From Promethearchaeia archaeon (lineage in GTDB: Archaea > Asgardarchaeota > Lokiarchaeia > Sigyniarchaeales > SOKP01), in assembly GCA_029856105.1 (NCBI GenBank), contig JAHQWH010000059.1, positions 1 to 41,690 of the forward strand: DNA of 41,690 nucleotides, given 5' to 3'. The notes beneath the pieces are model-generated. The model was given only the letters and a program-made list of their open reading frames with translations. It did no database searches and was not told the DNA's origin. Shown in pieces: positions 8,160 to 15,265 of the stretch (position 1 is its first letter; each line of letters starts with the position of its first letter). Made by a program: the position numbers and the translations under genes.

Positions 8160-9832
8160 AAGCGTCTCACCTTTACTTTAGGCATTTTAGTTCCAAATAA
8201 AGTAACCTTTCCCAATTTTGGGGCGTTAAAATCATCATAAATATTTTTTGCAGGGCTATTCCATTCAGCAATTTCTGTTATAGCAGAATTACATCCTAAT
8301 TCTTTTAAAATTGATAATCGAGCATTTACTAGTGCTCTACCAATTCCTTTATTTCTGAAAGCAGGATGAACATACAGCCCATATAACCATCCCGTTTCTT
8401 TTCCGGGAGTAGCAAATCCAACGCCTAATAGTACTCGGTCTAAATATATTTCTGGTTTTTTATAATTTCTTCTGAGGATCTCTTTTAAGATCTCTTCAAC
8501 CCATTCTTCTTTGGTAGAAGCTGTTGCGATTACTATAATATCACTCTTAGCCGCTTCAATAACCCATTTTGCATCCCTTTTTTTGGTAGTGCCACTATCT
8601 TCATTAGCAATCAATCGCATGATTGCATCTAAATCTTGAGCTGTTGCAGGCTCAATTAGATTAGCATCATAATGAACTTCCATTCCCTGCAAGTATTTAA
8701 TCTTAAACACATCATACTTCTCGATAGTTTTAAAACCAACGAGTCTAGAATGTTCAGCGTGGGCATATTTTACTTTAGTATATAATATTAAGTCCTCAGA
8801 ATATTTTCCAAAAAATGTCCCAACCTTTCCATTCGGTTCAATAAATCCGATTCCTTTAAGCTTTTCTTGATTATGAGCCGAAACAATTGTTTTTCCTTGA
8901 ATTTTTGCTCTGGAAAGATATGCAAGAATCATTTCTGAATAAGGAGAATCAACAGAAAATTCTAACCCTCCTGGCATTTTTCTTTCTACAACCACTTCTT
9001 GCTTCTTACCTCGTGCTCTTATAACTCTTGGTTTCCATCTATAATGTTCATAGACTACATAGAAAATTATAGCCATAAATAGTAATGGGGCCCAATAGGT
9101 AAGAAGATACATCCAAATGCAAAATGGGCGTAAGTAACTTGAAGATGTTATAAATACATATGAATCCAATACAAATTCTGAATAATAACCACTACTATAA
9201 CCTTTATCTTCTTCACGTAATACTTCTCCAATTAAATACCCTTCAGGAGTAAAATATTCATCAATTGTGTAAGTAGCTTCAAATTGTCCATATACATCAT
9301 TTCTTGAATATTGCCCCGCAGAAGTTAATCGTTTTCCTGTAAATGGCATGAGATGTCCTAACCAAATCAAACCATCACCAACAAACTCATAAGTCTCATT
9401 AAGCATGGAATAGGTATCATCTTGAATTCCTCCTGGTATGTGAAACCAGACGTTTAACCCCGTAGCATCATATTCTTGATCACCAAAAGAAAGATATTGT
9501 CCATCTATTAATGAATAAGTAAAACTATAATAATCCTTTCCCCCGTAATCCTCTTCGAGATATCCTTCAAGCCAACTCTGAAATGTCCAAGTAATTACAC
9601 ATAAGACACTAGCAACTGATCCACTATAATCAATTTCATAATGTCCATTTGCCCTAAAACTCTCCGTATAACCTAGATACCATCCTCCAGTTCCAGTAAT
9701 GTCCCAATTGTAAACATAATCAAATTCAAGGTCATGATCTGTAAATTTTATACCAAGATACGGAATTCCAAATAATTGAATAACAATTGAAATTATCAGC
9801 ATTAATAAAAATAACATCGATCTTTTTTTCAT
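8156..9832 (-). CDS. Receptor-like membrane protein with extracellular domain and cytosolic GNAT acetyltransferase domain
   Basis: A 558-aa two-span membrane protein. Residues 5-27 form a signal anchor after the basic MKKR start. Residues about 30-232 are a Tyr/Gly/Asp-rich outside domain. Residues 237-261 are a second membrane helix followed by the basic RWKPRVIRARGKK, which places the rest inside. Residues 285-390 look like a degenerate first GNAT half, and about 400-555 are a GNAT domain with GWLYGLYVHPAFRNKGIGRA; the acetyl-CoA loop RNKGIG is at 493-498. The layout suggests a sensor whose signal controls acetylation, perhaps of the co-encoded proteins. It is first in a coupled operon with the kinase-like and coiled-coil genes. 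A TATA-like box lies at 9930-9938. The GNAT call is confident; the sensing role is inferred. Confidence 0.8.
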   Translation of the reverse strand: MKKRSMLFLLMLIISIVIQLFGIPYLGIKFTDHDLEFDYVYNWDITGTGGWYLGYTESFRANGHYEIDYSGSVASVLCVITWTFQSWLEGYLEEDYGGKDYYSFTYSLIDGQYLSFGDQEYDATGLNVWFHIPGGIQDDTYSMLNETYEFVGDGLIWLGHLMPFTGKRLTSAGQYSRNDVYGQFEATYTIDEYFTPEGYLIGEVLREEDKGYSSGYYSEFVLDSYVFITSSSYLRPFCIWMYLLTYWAPLLFMAIIFYVVYEHYRWKPRVIRARGKKQEVVVERKMPGGLEFSVDSPYSEMILAYLSRAKIQGKTIVSAHNQEKLKGIGFIEPNGKVGTFFGKYSEDLILYTKVKYAHAEHSRLVGFKTIEKYDVFKIKYLQGMEVHYDANLIEPATAQDLDAIMRLIANEDSGTTKKRDAKWVIEAAKSDIIVIATASTKEEWVEEILKEILRRNYKKPEIYLDRVLLGVGFATPGKETGWLYGLYVHPAFRNKGIGRALVNARLSILKELGCNSAITEIAEWNSPAKNIYDDFNAPKLGKVTLFGTKMPKVKVRRF

Positions 9833-10018
9833 TGAATATAATCAACTCTAAAGGATTTAATTGTGTGACTACTACTACTATTAGATTGAAAGTCAAACAT
9901 TAATAATATGATCGATCTAACAATACTCCTATATAAAGTTTATTCAGATTAACTCAATGTAATCAAAACTTTTAAATAGGCTGTTTAAAATTGATAGAGT
10001 ATTTTAGATTTATAGAAA
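9833..10018. promoter_or_regulatory. Promoter region of the membrane-GNAT operon
   Basis: AT-rich noncoding DNA upstream of the operon. It holds an (act)n triplet run near 9868-9882, the palindrome GATCGATC near 9910-9917 close to the expected transcription start, and the TATA-like box at 9930-9938. Confidence 0.35.
9930..9938 (-). promoter_or_regulatory. TATA-like box of the membrane-GNAT operon
   Basis: The minus strand reads CTTTATATA here, about 100 nt upstream of the ATG at 9832. A start of transcription about 25 nt downstream would fall on the GATCGATC palindrome, leaving a leader of about 75 nt. Confidence 0.35.
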
Positions 10019-10106
10019 AAAAGCGCTTGCTCAAAGCCCCCTAGCTTAGATTTATGATAACCTATTCTTTTTACAAAAAAAAAACTTTCTTAGGGACAAA
10101 TGACTT
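10019..10106 (-). pseudogene. Relic of a second pdaD (N-terminal 30 codons)
   Basis: The minus strand from 10106 reads KSFVPKKVFF, then after a frameshift in a T-run VKRIGYHKSKLGGFEQAL. This matches the intact PdaD N-terminus VPKKVFFVKGKGFHKSKLAA plus FELAL nearly residue for residue. The start codon is AAG instead of ATG, the frame is broken at the homopolymer, and the remaining 150 codons, including the cleavage serines, are gone. It sits between cofE and the membrane-GNAT operon and is not expressed as a functional enzyme. It probably records a past duplication of pdaD followed by decay. Confidence 0.75.
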
Positions 10107-10132
10107 GATTTTAGTTTGGTTCTAATATATCT

Positions 10133-10930
10133 TTAAATCTTATCTATTGAATCTTCCTTCTTTTTCAGGAGGTACTTGGAGAAAATATTCATATAAAGAC
10201 ATTCTTCGGGAGGCATTTCTGTGGTTAATTGTGGATTCTCTGTGAATTCTATATTACTTCCACGTATGATTACTACAGGCGTCTGTTGATCCGCTTCACT
10301 TAAAAGAAATTGGGCTGCGCTTGTAAGGTCATCTGCGATAGCTCTCATCGTAATTTCTAATGGACGGTTAAATAAATCTGGATGCCCACGTAAATCTTCA
10401 ATAGGCTCAAAACCGGCTGTAGCTATTGCTATACCAATAGTTCCCTTTCTGAGAGGCTGAACTCTCGAATCGGCAATGATCACTCCAAGGTTTTTTATTT
10501 TGAATTCTTTTTTTAAATCTCTCCAATATTCCCAAACAACTTGATTAAGATTTTCTGGTAATAGGATAACCTTATTTGGACCAGCGTTGGATTGATCGAT
10601 CCCGGCATTTGCGATTAAAAAATCGTTAACTTTTGCTAAAATAACGTGTGTTAAACCTCCTAATATCATAGATGATTCTTCTAAAATTAGCTCTACATAT
10701 CTTTCGTCCATATCGTACTTGTTAGCCAAATCTTTAGCTTTATCTGAGATGTTTTTCACATCAGATAAAATTCTAACTCTCCCCTGGGAAGTAGCAATTA
10801 CTTTTTCTGCGATAACAATGACATCTCCTTCTTTTAACGATTCTCCTTCTCTTTTAATCTGCTCTATTAAAATTCTTAATAATGGATCATTCTCTTTTAT
10901 TAGAGGGAGACTTACTGAAAATAATTTCAT
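10133..10930 (-). CDS. cofE: Coenzyme F420:L-glutamate ligase
   Basis: Adds gamma-linked glutamate to F420-0, using GTP, in coenzyme F420 synthesis. The 265-aa length fits the archaeal enzyme. Motifs are GDVIVIAEKVIATSQGRV near residue 35, the signature NAGIDQSNAGP near 109-119, ADSRVQPLRKGTIGIAIATA and a DLRGHPDLFNRPLEIT block, which contain the metal and substrate ligands. The ATG at 10930 gives MKLFSVSLPLIKENDPL, a normal family N-terminus. It is divergent from the toxin-antitoxin pair. It implies F420-dependent redox reactions, consistent with a C1 or hydrogen-linked metabolism; the folP-type gene nearby may serve the related pterin cofactor. Confidence 0.9.
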   Translation of the reverse strand: MKLFSVSLPLIKENDPLLRILIEQIKREGESLKEGDVIVIAEKVIATSQGRVRILSDVKNISDKAKDLANKYDMDERYVELILEESSMILGGLTHVILAKVNDFLIANAGIDQSNAGPNKVILLPENLNQVVWEYWRDLKKEFKIKNLGVIIADSRVQPLRKGTIGIAIATAGFEPIEDLRGHPDLFNRPLEITMRAIADDLTSAAQFLLSEADQQTPVVIIRGSNIEFTENPQLTTEMPPEECLYMNIFSKYLLKKKEDSIDKI

Positions 10931-11076
10931 GGTGATTAAAAGAATTAAACTTATTTGAAATATTTTTTTACTTCTCTAGCCAATTTTAAATTTCATAAAT
11001 CCTTACTTCCACTTCCAAATAGATTTATAATAATTTTCTCTATTTAAATTTTGAAATAATTTTTCTGTTGTATACA

Positions 11077-11084
11077 TTTAAATA
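11077..11084 (+). promoter_or_regulatory. TATA-like box of the toxin-antitoxin pair
   Basis: TTTAAATA lies 24-31 nt upstream of the ATG at 11108, the distance expected for a leaderless archaeal transcript. No Shine-Dalgarno precedes the toxin ATG, which agrees. Confidence 0.35.
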
Positions 11085-11107
11085 TTTTGACACACATCAA
11101 TATATAG

Positions 11108-11596
11108 ATGATAAAAATAGATTCTTCAACACTTATAATTTCTTTGAAAATGAATTTTATAGAGATTCTAATTCAATTATATGATGAGCTTATTATTACT
11201 GAAGCAGTACATAATGAAGTAATAATTAACGGAAAGAAAAAAGGAAAGCAGGAAGCAATAATCGGGGAAAACTTATTAAAGGAAAATAAAATAAAAATTC
11301 ATAAAATAGAAGGGGACCTAATAGATTTAAAATTAGGAATAGGAGAGACTGAAGTAATACATAATTCAATCAATCTTAAATGTCCTTGTATGATGGAAGA
11401 TAAAAAGGCAAAAAGAATTGCTGAGAATTTTAATTTGGATGTAAAAAGAATTCCGATCTCCCTTTTAGAAGCATATAAAAATAAAATTATTGATAATTTT
11501 AAATTTGAGGATTACTTAATAAAATGGGTAAGATATAGTAGCCCTTCATATGAGGAGGTCTATTTTATAAAAAAAATAAAGGAGATGTTAGATTAA
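11108..11596 (+). CDS. PIN-like (DUF3368/VapC-type) toxin
   Basis: A 162-aa protein resembling PIN-fold RNase toxins of the DUF3368 group. The opening IKIDSSTLIISLK has the first acidic residue (D4), GIGETEVIHNSI supplies a second acidic centre, and CMMEDKKAKRIAENFNLDVK resembles the third acidic D/E-D-x-x-x-R-x-x-A motif. The gene precedes its likely antitoxin by 3 nt, whereas in this toxin group the antitoxin is often first. The upstream TATA-like box suggests a leaderless message. Expected role is growth control or plasmid/phage defence by RNA cleavage. Family assignment is by motif and context, so moderately sure. Confidence 0.65.
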   Translation: MIKIDSSTLIISLKMNFIEILIQLYDELIITEAVHNEVIINGKKKGKQEAIIGENLLKENKIKIHKIEGDLIDLKLGIGETEVIHNSINLKCPCMMEDKKAKRIAENFNLDVKRIPISLLEAYKNKIIDNFKFEDYLIKWVRYSSPSYEEVYFIKKIKEMLD

Positions 11597-11599
11597 AGT

Positions 11600-11938
11600 A
11601 TGAATAATTTATCTGTACGAATGAATAAAGAATTAATTGATGAACTCGATCGAATAGCTAAATTACTTGGTGTAGATAGAGCTACTATTGTAAGAAAAAT
11701 AATTAATAATGGGGTTGAACAACAAAAAATAGAAGTTGCCATTGATTTATTTCAAAAGGGAGATACATTAGAGCGAGCAGCAAATATTTCTGGGGCTTTA
11801 CTTTGGGATCTTTTTGATGAATTGAAAAATAGAGGTATAACATCTAAATTTGATATTGAGCAAGAGAAAGATACTTATATAAGGATATTTGGGAAAGAAA
11901 ATAAGGATCTAGTTAAAAAAATAAGAGATATTAAATAA
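11600..11938 (+). CDS. UPF0175-like ribbon-helix-helix antitoxin
   Basis: A 112-aa protein with an N-terminal ribbon-helix-helix DNA-binding segment (LSVRMNKELIDELDRIAKLL, then GVDRATIVRKIINNGVE), followed by a UPF0175-type stretch, AIDLFQKGDTLERAANISGA, near residues 50-70. UPF0175 proteins are the usual partners of DUF3368 PIN toxins, which supports the pair. It starts 3 nt after the toxin stop, so the two are cotranscribed. The protein probably neutralises the toxin and represses its own promoter. Residues after 85 are lysine-rich and may be the toxin-binding tail. Confidence 0.72.
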   Translation: MNNLSVRMNKELIDELDRIAKLLGVDRATIVRKIINNGVEQQKIEVAIDLFQKGDTLERAANISGALLWDLFDELKNRGITSKFDIEQEKDTYIRIFGKENKDLVKKIRDIK

Positions 11939-11952
11939 AATAGATACACTTT

Positions 11953-12840
11953 ATGGTTTTACAAGATTATATAGCTATGAATGAAATTTATGCGAGACTG
12001 TTTGATTTTTTAGAAATAGGAGATAATTTTCCAACGGTAATAATGGGCGTATTGAATTTAAGCCCAGAATCGTTCTATAAAGGTTCTGTATACAACGATC
12101 TAACGCTATTAGAAAAAGCAACTTTAGAAATGGTCGATGGAGGGGCGAAAATATTGGATTTAGGTGCCCGTTCTACAGCACCATGGTCAAAAAAAATTAC
12201 TATTAAAGAAGAACTCGACCGTTTAACGCCTTCAATGGAACTCGTATGTAAAATCATCCCAAATGAGATTGTTATTTCGATCGACACGCAATATCGGGAA
12301 GTTGCTCAACAAACATATGACATTGCTATAAAAAACAAAAAAAGAATTATTATTAACGATGTGAGTTGCTTAAAAACCGATCCCACGATAATAGATTTTA
12401 TAGTAGAGCACGACTTACCTATTATTTTAATGGCTTCTAAAAATGTTCCTGGCGATTTATGTACAGTTGATGAAATTATAGAAGAATTTAAATCTACTAT
12501 TAAAATCTTAAAAAAAAAAGGATATGATCTTAAGAAAGTTATTTTAGATCCGGGTATTGGTCATTGGATCGAAAGAAAAACTCATAAATATGATTTAAAA
12601 ATAATTGGTAATTTAAATAAGCTCCGCGTTCTAGAAAAACCGATTTTAGTGGCAATATCTCGAAAATCTTTTATAGGAACAACTTTAGATATACCTGACC
12701 CTGAAAATAGACTAAACGGAACTCTTGCCGCAACTGCAGTTGCAGTATATAATGGGGCTCATATTGTCCGAACGCATGATATAAATAATCAACTAATGGA
12801 ATTCACAAAAATGGCAGAGGAGATCAGAAAAAACCAATAA
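11953..12840 (+). CDS. folP: Dihydropteroate synthase family protein
   Basis: TIM-barrel pterin-binding enzyme of 295 aa. Family motifs are MGVLNLSPESFYKG (N-terminal strand, usually NxTPDSF), DLGARSTAPWSKK, IIINDVSCLKTDP, VILDPGIGHW, LVAISRKSFIGTTL and AHIVRTHDI. In archaea such proteins are thought to act in tetrahydromethanopterin or folate synthesis; the exact substrate is not certain. A second ATG at 11977 (MNEIYARLFDFLE) could be the true start, since no Shine-Dalgarno precedes either. It begins 14 nt after the antitoxin gene, so it may share its transcript although it is functionally unrelated. It pairs loosely with cofE as cofactor metabolism. Confidence 0.85.
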   Translation: MVLQDYIAMNEIYARLFDFLEIGDNFPTVIMGVLNLSPESFYKGSVYNDLTLLEKATLEMVDGGAKILDLGARSTAPWSKKITIKEELDRLTPSMELVCKIIPNEIVISIDTQYREVAQQTYDIAIKNKKRIIINDVSCLKTDPTIIDFIVEHDLPIILMASKNVPGDLCTVDEIIEEFKSTIKILKKKGYDLKKVILDPGIGHWIERKTHKYDLKIIGNLNKLRVLEKPILVAISRKSFIGTTLDIPDPENRLNGTLAATAVAVYNGAHIVRTHDINNQLMEFTKMAEEIRKNQ

Positions 12841-13110
12841 ACCTCCCTCCTTTTAGATATAAGTTAAAGTTATAAAAGCAACCCCATTTTTTTAAACCTC
12901 GCAATAATTAGGCTTATTTTTTGTAAAACAGCGTTCTTTAAATATATTTCATGCTTTTAGCCAATAGATTTTATTATTCTTCGGTTTCAAGCGACGATAA
13001 AATGTACTAACATTTATAACATTTTAATTCCATATATTATATGTAAATTGTTAAATTATCACTTAAGTTCAATTAAGAACAGATGATTTTACCTTTACAT
13101 TAAATTAAAT

Positions 13111-13129
13111 ATAAGAATGAAATTCTTAT
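13111..13129 (+). promoter_or_regulatory. Perfect inverted repeat spanning the gyrB start codon
   Basis: ATAAGAAT (13111-13118) and ATTCTTAT (13122-13129) are perfect 8-bp inverted arms around a GAA spacer; the second arm includes the first two bases of the gyrB ATG. In DNA it could be an operator; in RNA a hairpin would hide the start codon. It overlaps a TATA-like AAATATAAG. There is no Shine-Dalgarno. Confidence 0.45.
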
Positions 13130-15200
13130 GCCTGAAAAAGAAAATATTTCTTTATCTAATAACCCTTCTAAAAAACACTCTTACAACGCGGATGATATTC
13201 AAGTTCTTAAAGGTTTAGAAGGAGTTAGAAAGCGCCCTGCGATGTACATTGGCGATCAAGGAAAGAAAGGGCTTCATCATCTTGTTTTTGAGGTTTTGGA
13301 TAATTCTGTTGACGAGGCAATCGGGAAATATGCAACAGAAATTAAAGTAACTCTTTTCAAAGATAATTCTGTGTTAGTTTTCGATAACGGACGCGGTATT
13401 CCTATTGGTAATCATCCCGAATATAATAAACCTGCTTTAGAAGTCATTATGGAACATTTACATTCCGGAGGAAAATTTGATAATAAAAGCTACAAAATAT
13501 CCGGAGGGTTACACGGTGTTGGACTTTCAGTTGTTAATGCCTTGGCAGAATGGTTAGAAGTAGAAATTTCTAGAGATGGTCTTATCTATAAACAAAAATT
13601 TTCGCGGGGTGTTAAAGTTACTGAACCAACGATTACAAAAACCGCAGAAATAGGTTCTTACACAAAAATCTCTTTTTATCCGGATGACGAGATATTTGAT
13701 TTCGATAAAAATGAAGTAATTTATAATGCTTCCACAATTTCTAATAGGATGCGCGAACTCGCGTTTCTTACGCCTCAAGCGCGATTTGAGCTCCATAATA
13801 AAATTAAAGACGAGAAAGAAGAATTTTTTTACGAAGGAGGAATTAAAGAATTTATTTCTTATTTGAATAAAGACAAGCAACCTCTACATAATGACATTAT
13901 TTTTATAAGCGATTCAGTTGAAAACGAAGATGGAGCGCTAATTTACCTCGATTTAGCTATGCAATACAACACTACATACCAAACAAATATTCTTACATAT
14001 GCTAATACAATTAATACTGTGGAAGGTGGCGTCCATCTTACAGGTTTTAAATCCGCACTCACTAGGACTTTTAATTCATATATTGAAAATTTTATGGAAA
14101 AAAAGTATAAAGAACACGTCCTAAGTGGGACGGATACCAGAGAGGGTTTATCTGCTGTACTTTCAGTTAAATTACCAGACCCTCAATTTGAGAGTCAGAC
14201 AAAAATCAAATTAGGAAATCCCGAAGTTAGACAAATTGTTAGCCAAATAGTTACAGAAAAATTAACTCAGTACTTAGAAGAACAGCCTCAAATAGCCAAA
14301 AAACTCGTGTTGAAAACGATTAACGCGAAAATAGCACGGGAAGCCGCCCAAAAAGCAAGGTCGTTAATCCGTAGAAAATCTGTATTGGATGGCGCAAGAA
14401 TGCCCGGAAAACTAGCTGATTGTTCTTCTAATAATCCAAAAGAATGCGAAATATTTATTGTTGAGGGAGACTCAGCTGGTGGCTCAGCAAAACAGGGAAG
14501 AGATAGGGGTTATCAAGCAATACTACCTCTTAGAGGAAAAATATTGAATGTAGAAAAAGCTCGAATGGACAAAATATTACAAAATAACGAAATTCTGGCG
14601 ATTATAAAAGCACTAGGTGTTGGAATTCAGGAATTTAACGAAATAAATGGATCTGAAAGTGAGAATGGAGCACCTGAAGAGACGGGGGAGAACGGGGGGC
14701 CCGAGGAAACTGAACACGGTATCGACCTAAATAAGTTAAGGTACCATAAAACGATCATAATGTGCGATTCTGATATCGACGGAAAACATATTGAAACATT
14801 ACTGCTCACGTTTTTTTTCAGATACATGCGACCATTAATAGACGGTGGATACCTATATATGGCTATGCCTCCTCTCTACAAAGTATCTTATAAAAAATCA
14901 AAGCATTATGTTTTTACGGATAAAGATAAAGAAGAAGCACTAAAAAATATTAAATTAAAATACAAGCTGAAAAATGTAGATACGGTAAAAATTCAGAGGT
15001 ATAAGGGATTAGGGGAGATGAACCCCGAAGAACTTTACGATACGACAATGAATAAGGAGACTCGAACGTTAAAGAAGGTATTGTACGAAGATTACATTGA
15101 GAATGATTTGATCTTTACGAAACTAATGGGCAAAGAAGTAAAATCACGTAAGAAATTTATTATAGCCAATTTTGATCAAGCAAATGTTTTAGATGTATGA
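13128..15200 (+). CDS. gyrB: DNA gyrase subunit B (bacterial type)
   Basis: ATPase and TOPRIM subunit of gyrase, which introduces negative supercoils. The protein is 690 aa. GHKL motifs include VLDNSVDEAIG, FDNGRGIPIG and GGLHGVGLSVVNAL; the transducer has the QTKIKLGN segment; TOPRIM has EGDSAGGSAKQGRDRGYQA (E446) and MCDSDIDGKHIETL (acidic D547, D549, D551), where bacteria usually have DADVDG. Residues about 505-533 are an acidic Gly/Glu/Pro insert (SESENGAPEETGENGGPEET) just before the DSDIDG strand, encoded by locally GC-richer DNA. The C-terminal QRYKGLGEMNPEELYDTTM is classic. It forms an operon with gyrA. Archaeal gyrases are generally thought to derive from bacteria by transfer. Confidence 0.95.
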   Translation: MPEKENISLSNNPSKKHSYNADDIQVLKGLEGVRKRPAMYIGDQGKKGLHHLVFEVLDNSVDEAIGKYATEIKVTLFKDNSVLVFDNGRGIPIGNHPEYNKPALEVIMEHLHSGGKFDNKSYKISGGLHGVGLSVVNALAEWLEVEISRDGLIYKQKFSRGVKVTEPTITKTAEIGSYTKISFYPDDEIFDFDKNEVIYNASTISNRMRELAFLTPQARFELHNKIKDEKEEFFYEGGIKEFISYLNKDKQPLHNDIIFISDSVENEDGALIYLDLAMQYNTTYQTNILTYANTINTVEGGVHLTGFKSALTRTFNSYIENFMEKKYKEHVLSGTDTREGLSAVLSVKLPDPQFESQTKIKLGNPEVRQIVSQIVTEKLTQYLEEQPQIAKKLVLKTINAKIAREAAQKARSLIRRKSVLDGARMPGKLADCSSNNPKECEIFIVEGDSAGGSAKQGRDRGYQAILPLRGKILNVEKARMDKILQNNEILAIIKALGVGIQEFNEINGSESENGAPEETGENGGPEETEHGIDLNKLRYHKTIIMCDSDIDGKHIETLLLTFFFRYMRPLIDGGYLYMAMPPLYKVSYKKSKHYVFTDKDKEEALKNIKLKYKLKNVDTVKIQRYKGLGEMNPEELYDTTMNKETRTLKKVLYEDYIENDLIFTKLMGKEVKSRKKFIIANFDQANVLDV

Positions 15201-15265
15201 TATTTGATGTGTAGTTTATCTTTTTATTAAATATTATTAAATAATAAATAGATTTGGTATTAAAA

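Noticed and set aside
13554..13880. Minus-strand ORF of 108 codons inside gyrB
   Set aside because: Shadow of gyrB with Phe/Arg-rich composition.
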